From assembly GCA_947630775.1 (NCBI GenBank), contig CANRIY010000027.1, positions 1-15,263 on the forward strand: a DNA stretch of 15,263 nucleotides, in the 5' to 3' direction. This document shows, piece by piece, positions 15,076-15,263 of this stretch. Positions within the stretch are counted from its first letter, which is position 1. Each line of letters begins with the position of its first letter. Both the position numbers and the translations under genes were made by a program. Origin of the DNA: an uncultured Clostridia bacterium (GTDB lineage Bacteria; Bacillota; Clostridia; Christensenellales; Borkfalkiaceae). The notes under the pieces are model-generated. The model did no database searches, was not told where the DNA came from, and was given only the letters and a program-made list of their open reading frames with translations.

Positions 15076-15154
15076 GCTTGTCGAAAAATCTCACGGGGCT
15101 TCGAAAAGAAATTTGCGAGGGGTTAAATTTTTTGCCTTGTAAAAGCGATTTTTC

Positions 15155-15263
15155 CTTGGCTCCCCTTGTAGGGGAGCTGGCGCGCCGCCCTTGCGCGACT
15201 GAGGGGTTTTTGAAACCCCTTTGGCTCACTTTGTTCGCCACTTCCCCTAAGAGGGGCAGCGAG
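15155..15263. repeat. Palindromic GC-rich repeat block D, inverted copy of block C
   Basis: Read on the minus strand it gives CTCGCTGCCCCTCTTAGGGG, a GGGGTTTCAAAAACCCC hairpin, CTCAGTCGCGCAAGGGC, then CAGCTCCCC with its complement and GCCAAGG. Order and sequence parallel block C (11540-11643) on the plus strand, so the two copies flank ileS in opposite orientation. It runs off the right edge of the window. Between it and ileS (14867-15154) I see only the short direct repeats and no gene. Confidence 0.78.

Noticed and set aside
14867..15241. N-terminal extension of ileS by 125 codons
   Set aside because: The extension is translated repeat DNA. A good AAGGAG site sits before the ATG at 14866, and the MYKKVDTSLNFVEREKEIVE start matches known clostridial enzymes.

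Overview
The window looks like chromosomal DNA from a Gram-positive gut-type member of the Clostridia. This placement is inferred from several features together: a clostridial-type long isoleucyl-tRNA synthetase, a type A RNase P RNA, two secreted lipoproteins with classic lipoboxes, a BspA-type leucine-rich-repeat surface protein, a PepV-like dipeptidase, strong TTGACA/TATAAT-like promoters with GGAGG-type ribosome binding sites, and many short GC-rich palindromic repeats between genes. I cannot name the genus.

Layout. (1) About 1-356, minus strand: RNase P RNA gene (rnpB), running off the left edge of the window. It is divergent from (2) pyk, pyruvate kinase, 474-1886, plus strand, with its own terminator. 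(3) 1935-2478: a stretch with no protein gene. It holds a palindromic repeat block (1952-2120) and then a promoter, a long rod-like hairpin and an intrinsic terminator (2191-2378), which look like an undescribed small RNA gene. (4) 2479-4041: BspA-like LRR lipoprotein with its own terminator. (5) 4399-7953: an 1184-residue lipoprotein that I do not recognise, with a tandemly duplicated beta-rich half and a helical C-terminal half. (6) A bidirectional terminator at 7975-8002, then on the minus strand a NarL-type two-component operon (response regulator 8017-8661, sensor kinase 8658-9899). (7) Divergent from it, a PepV-type M20 dipeptidase, 10081-11349, plus strand. (8) 11391-11746: a repeat block. 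(9) ileS on the minus strand, 11747-14866. (10) 14867-15263: an upstream region made of direct repeats plus an inverted copy of the repeat found downstream of ileS.

The genes are mostly independent single-gene transcription units. The kinase and regulator form the only clear operon (ATGA stop/start overlap) and share a 181-bp divergent control region with the dipeptidase. Core functions (RNA processing, glycolysis, tRNA charging, peptide turnover) sit next to two envelope lipoproteins of unknown role. I see no phage, CRISPR, transposase, toxin-antitoxin or defence operon. The parts most worth a second look are the candidate small RNA at 2191-2378, the enlarged hairpin region inside rnpB, the duplicated architecture of the 1184-residue lipoprotein, and the palindromic repeat family whose copies flank ileS in opposite orientation.
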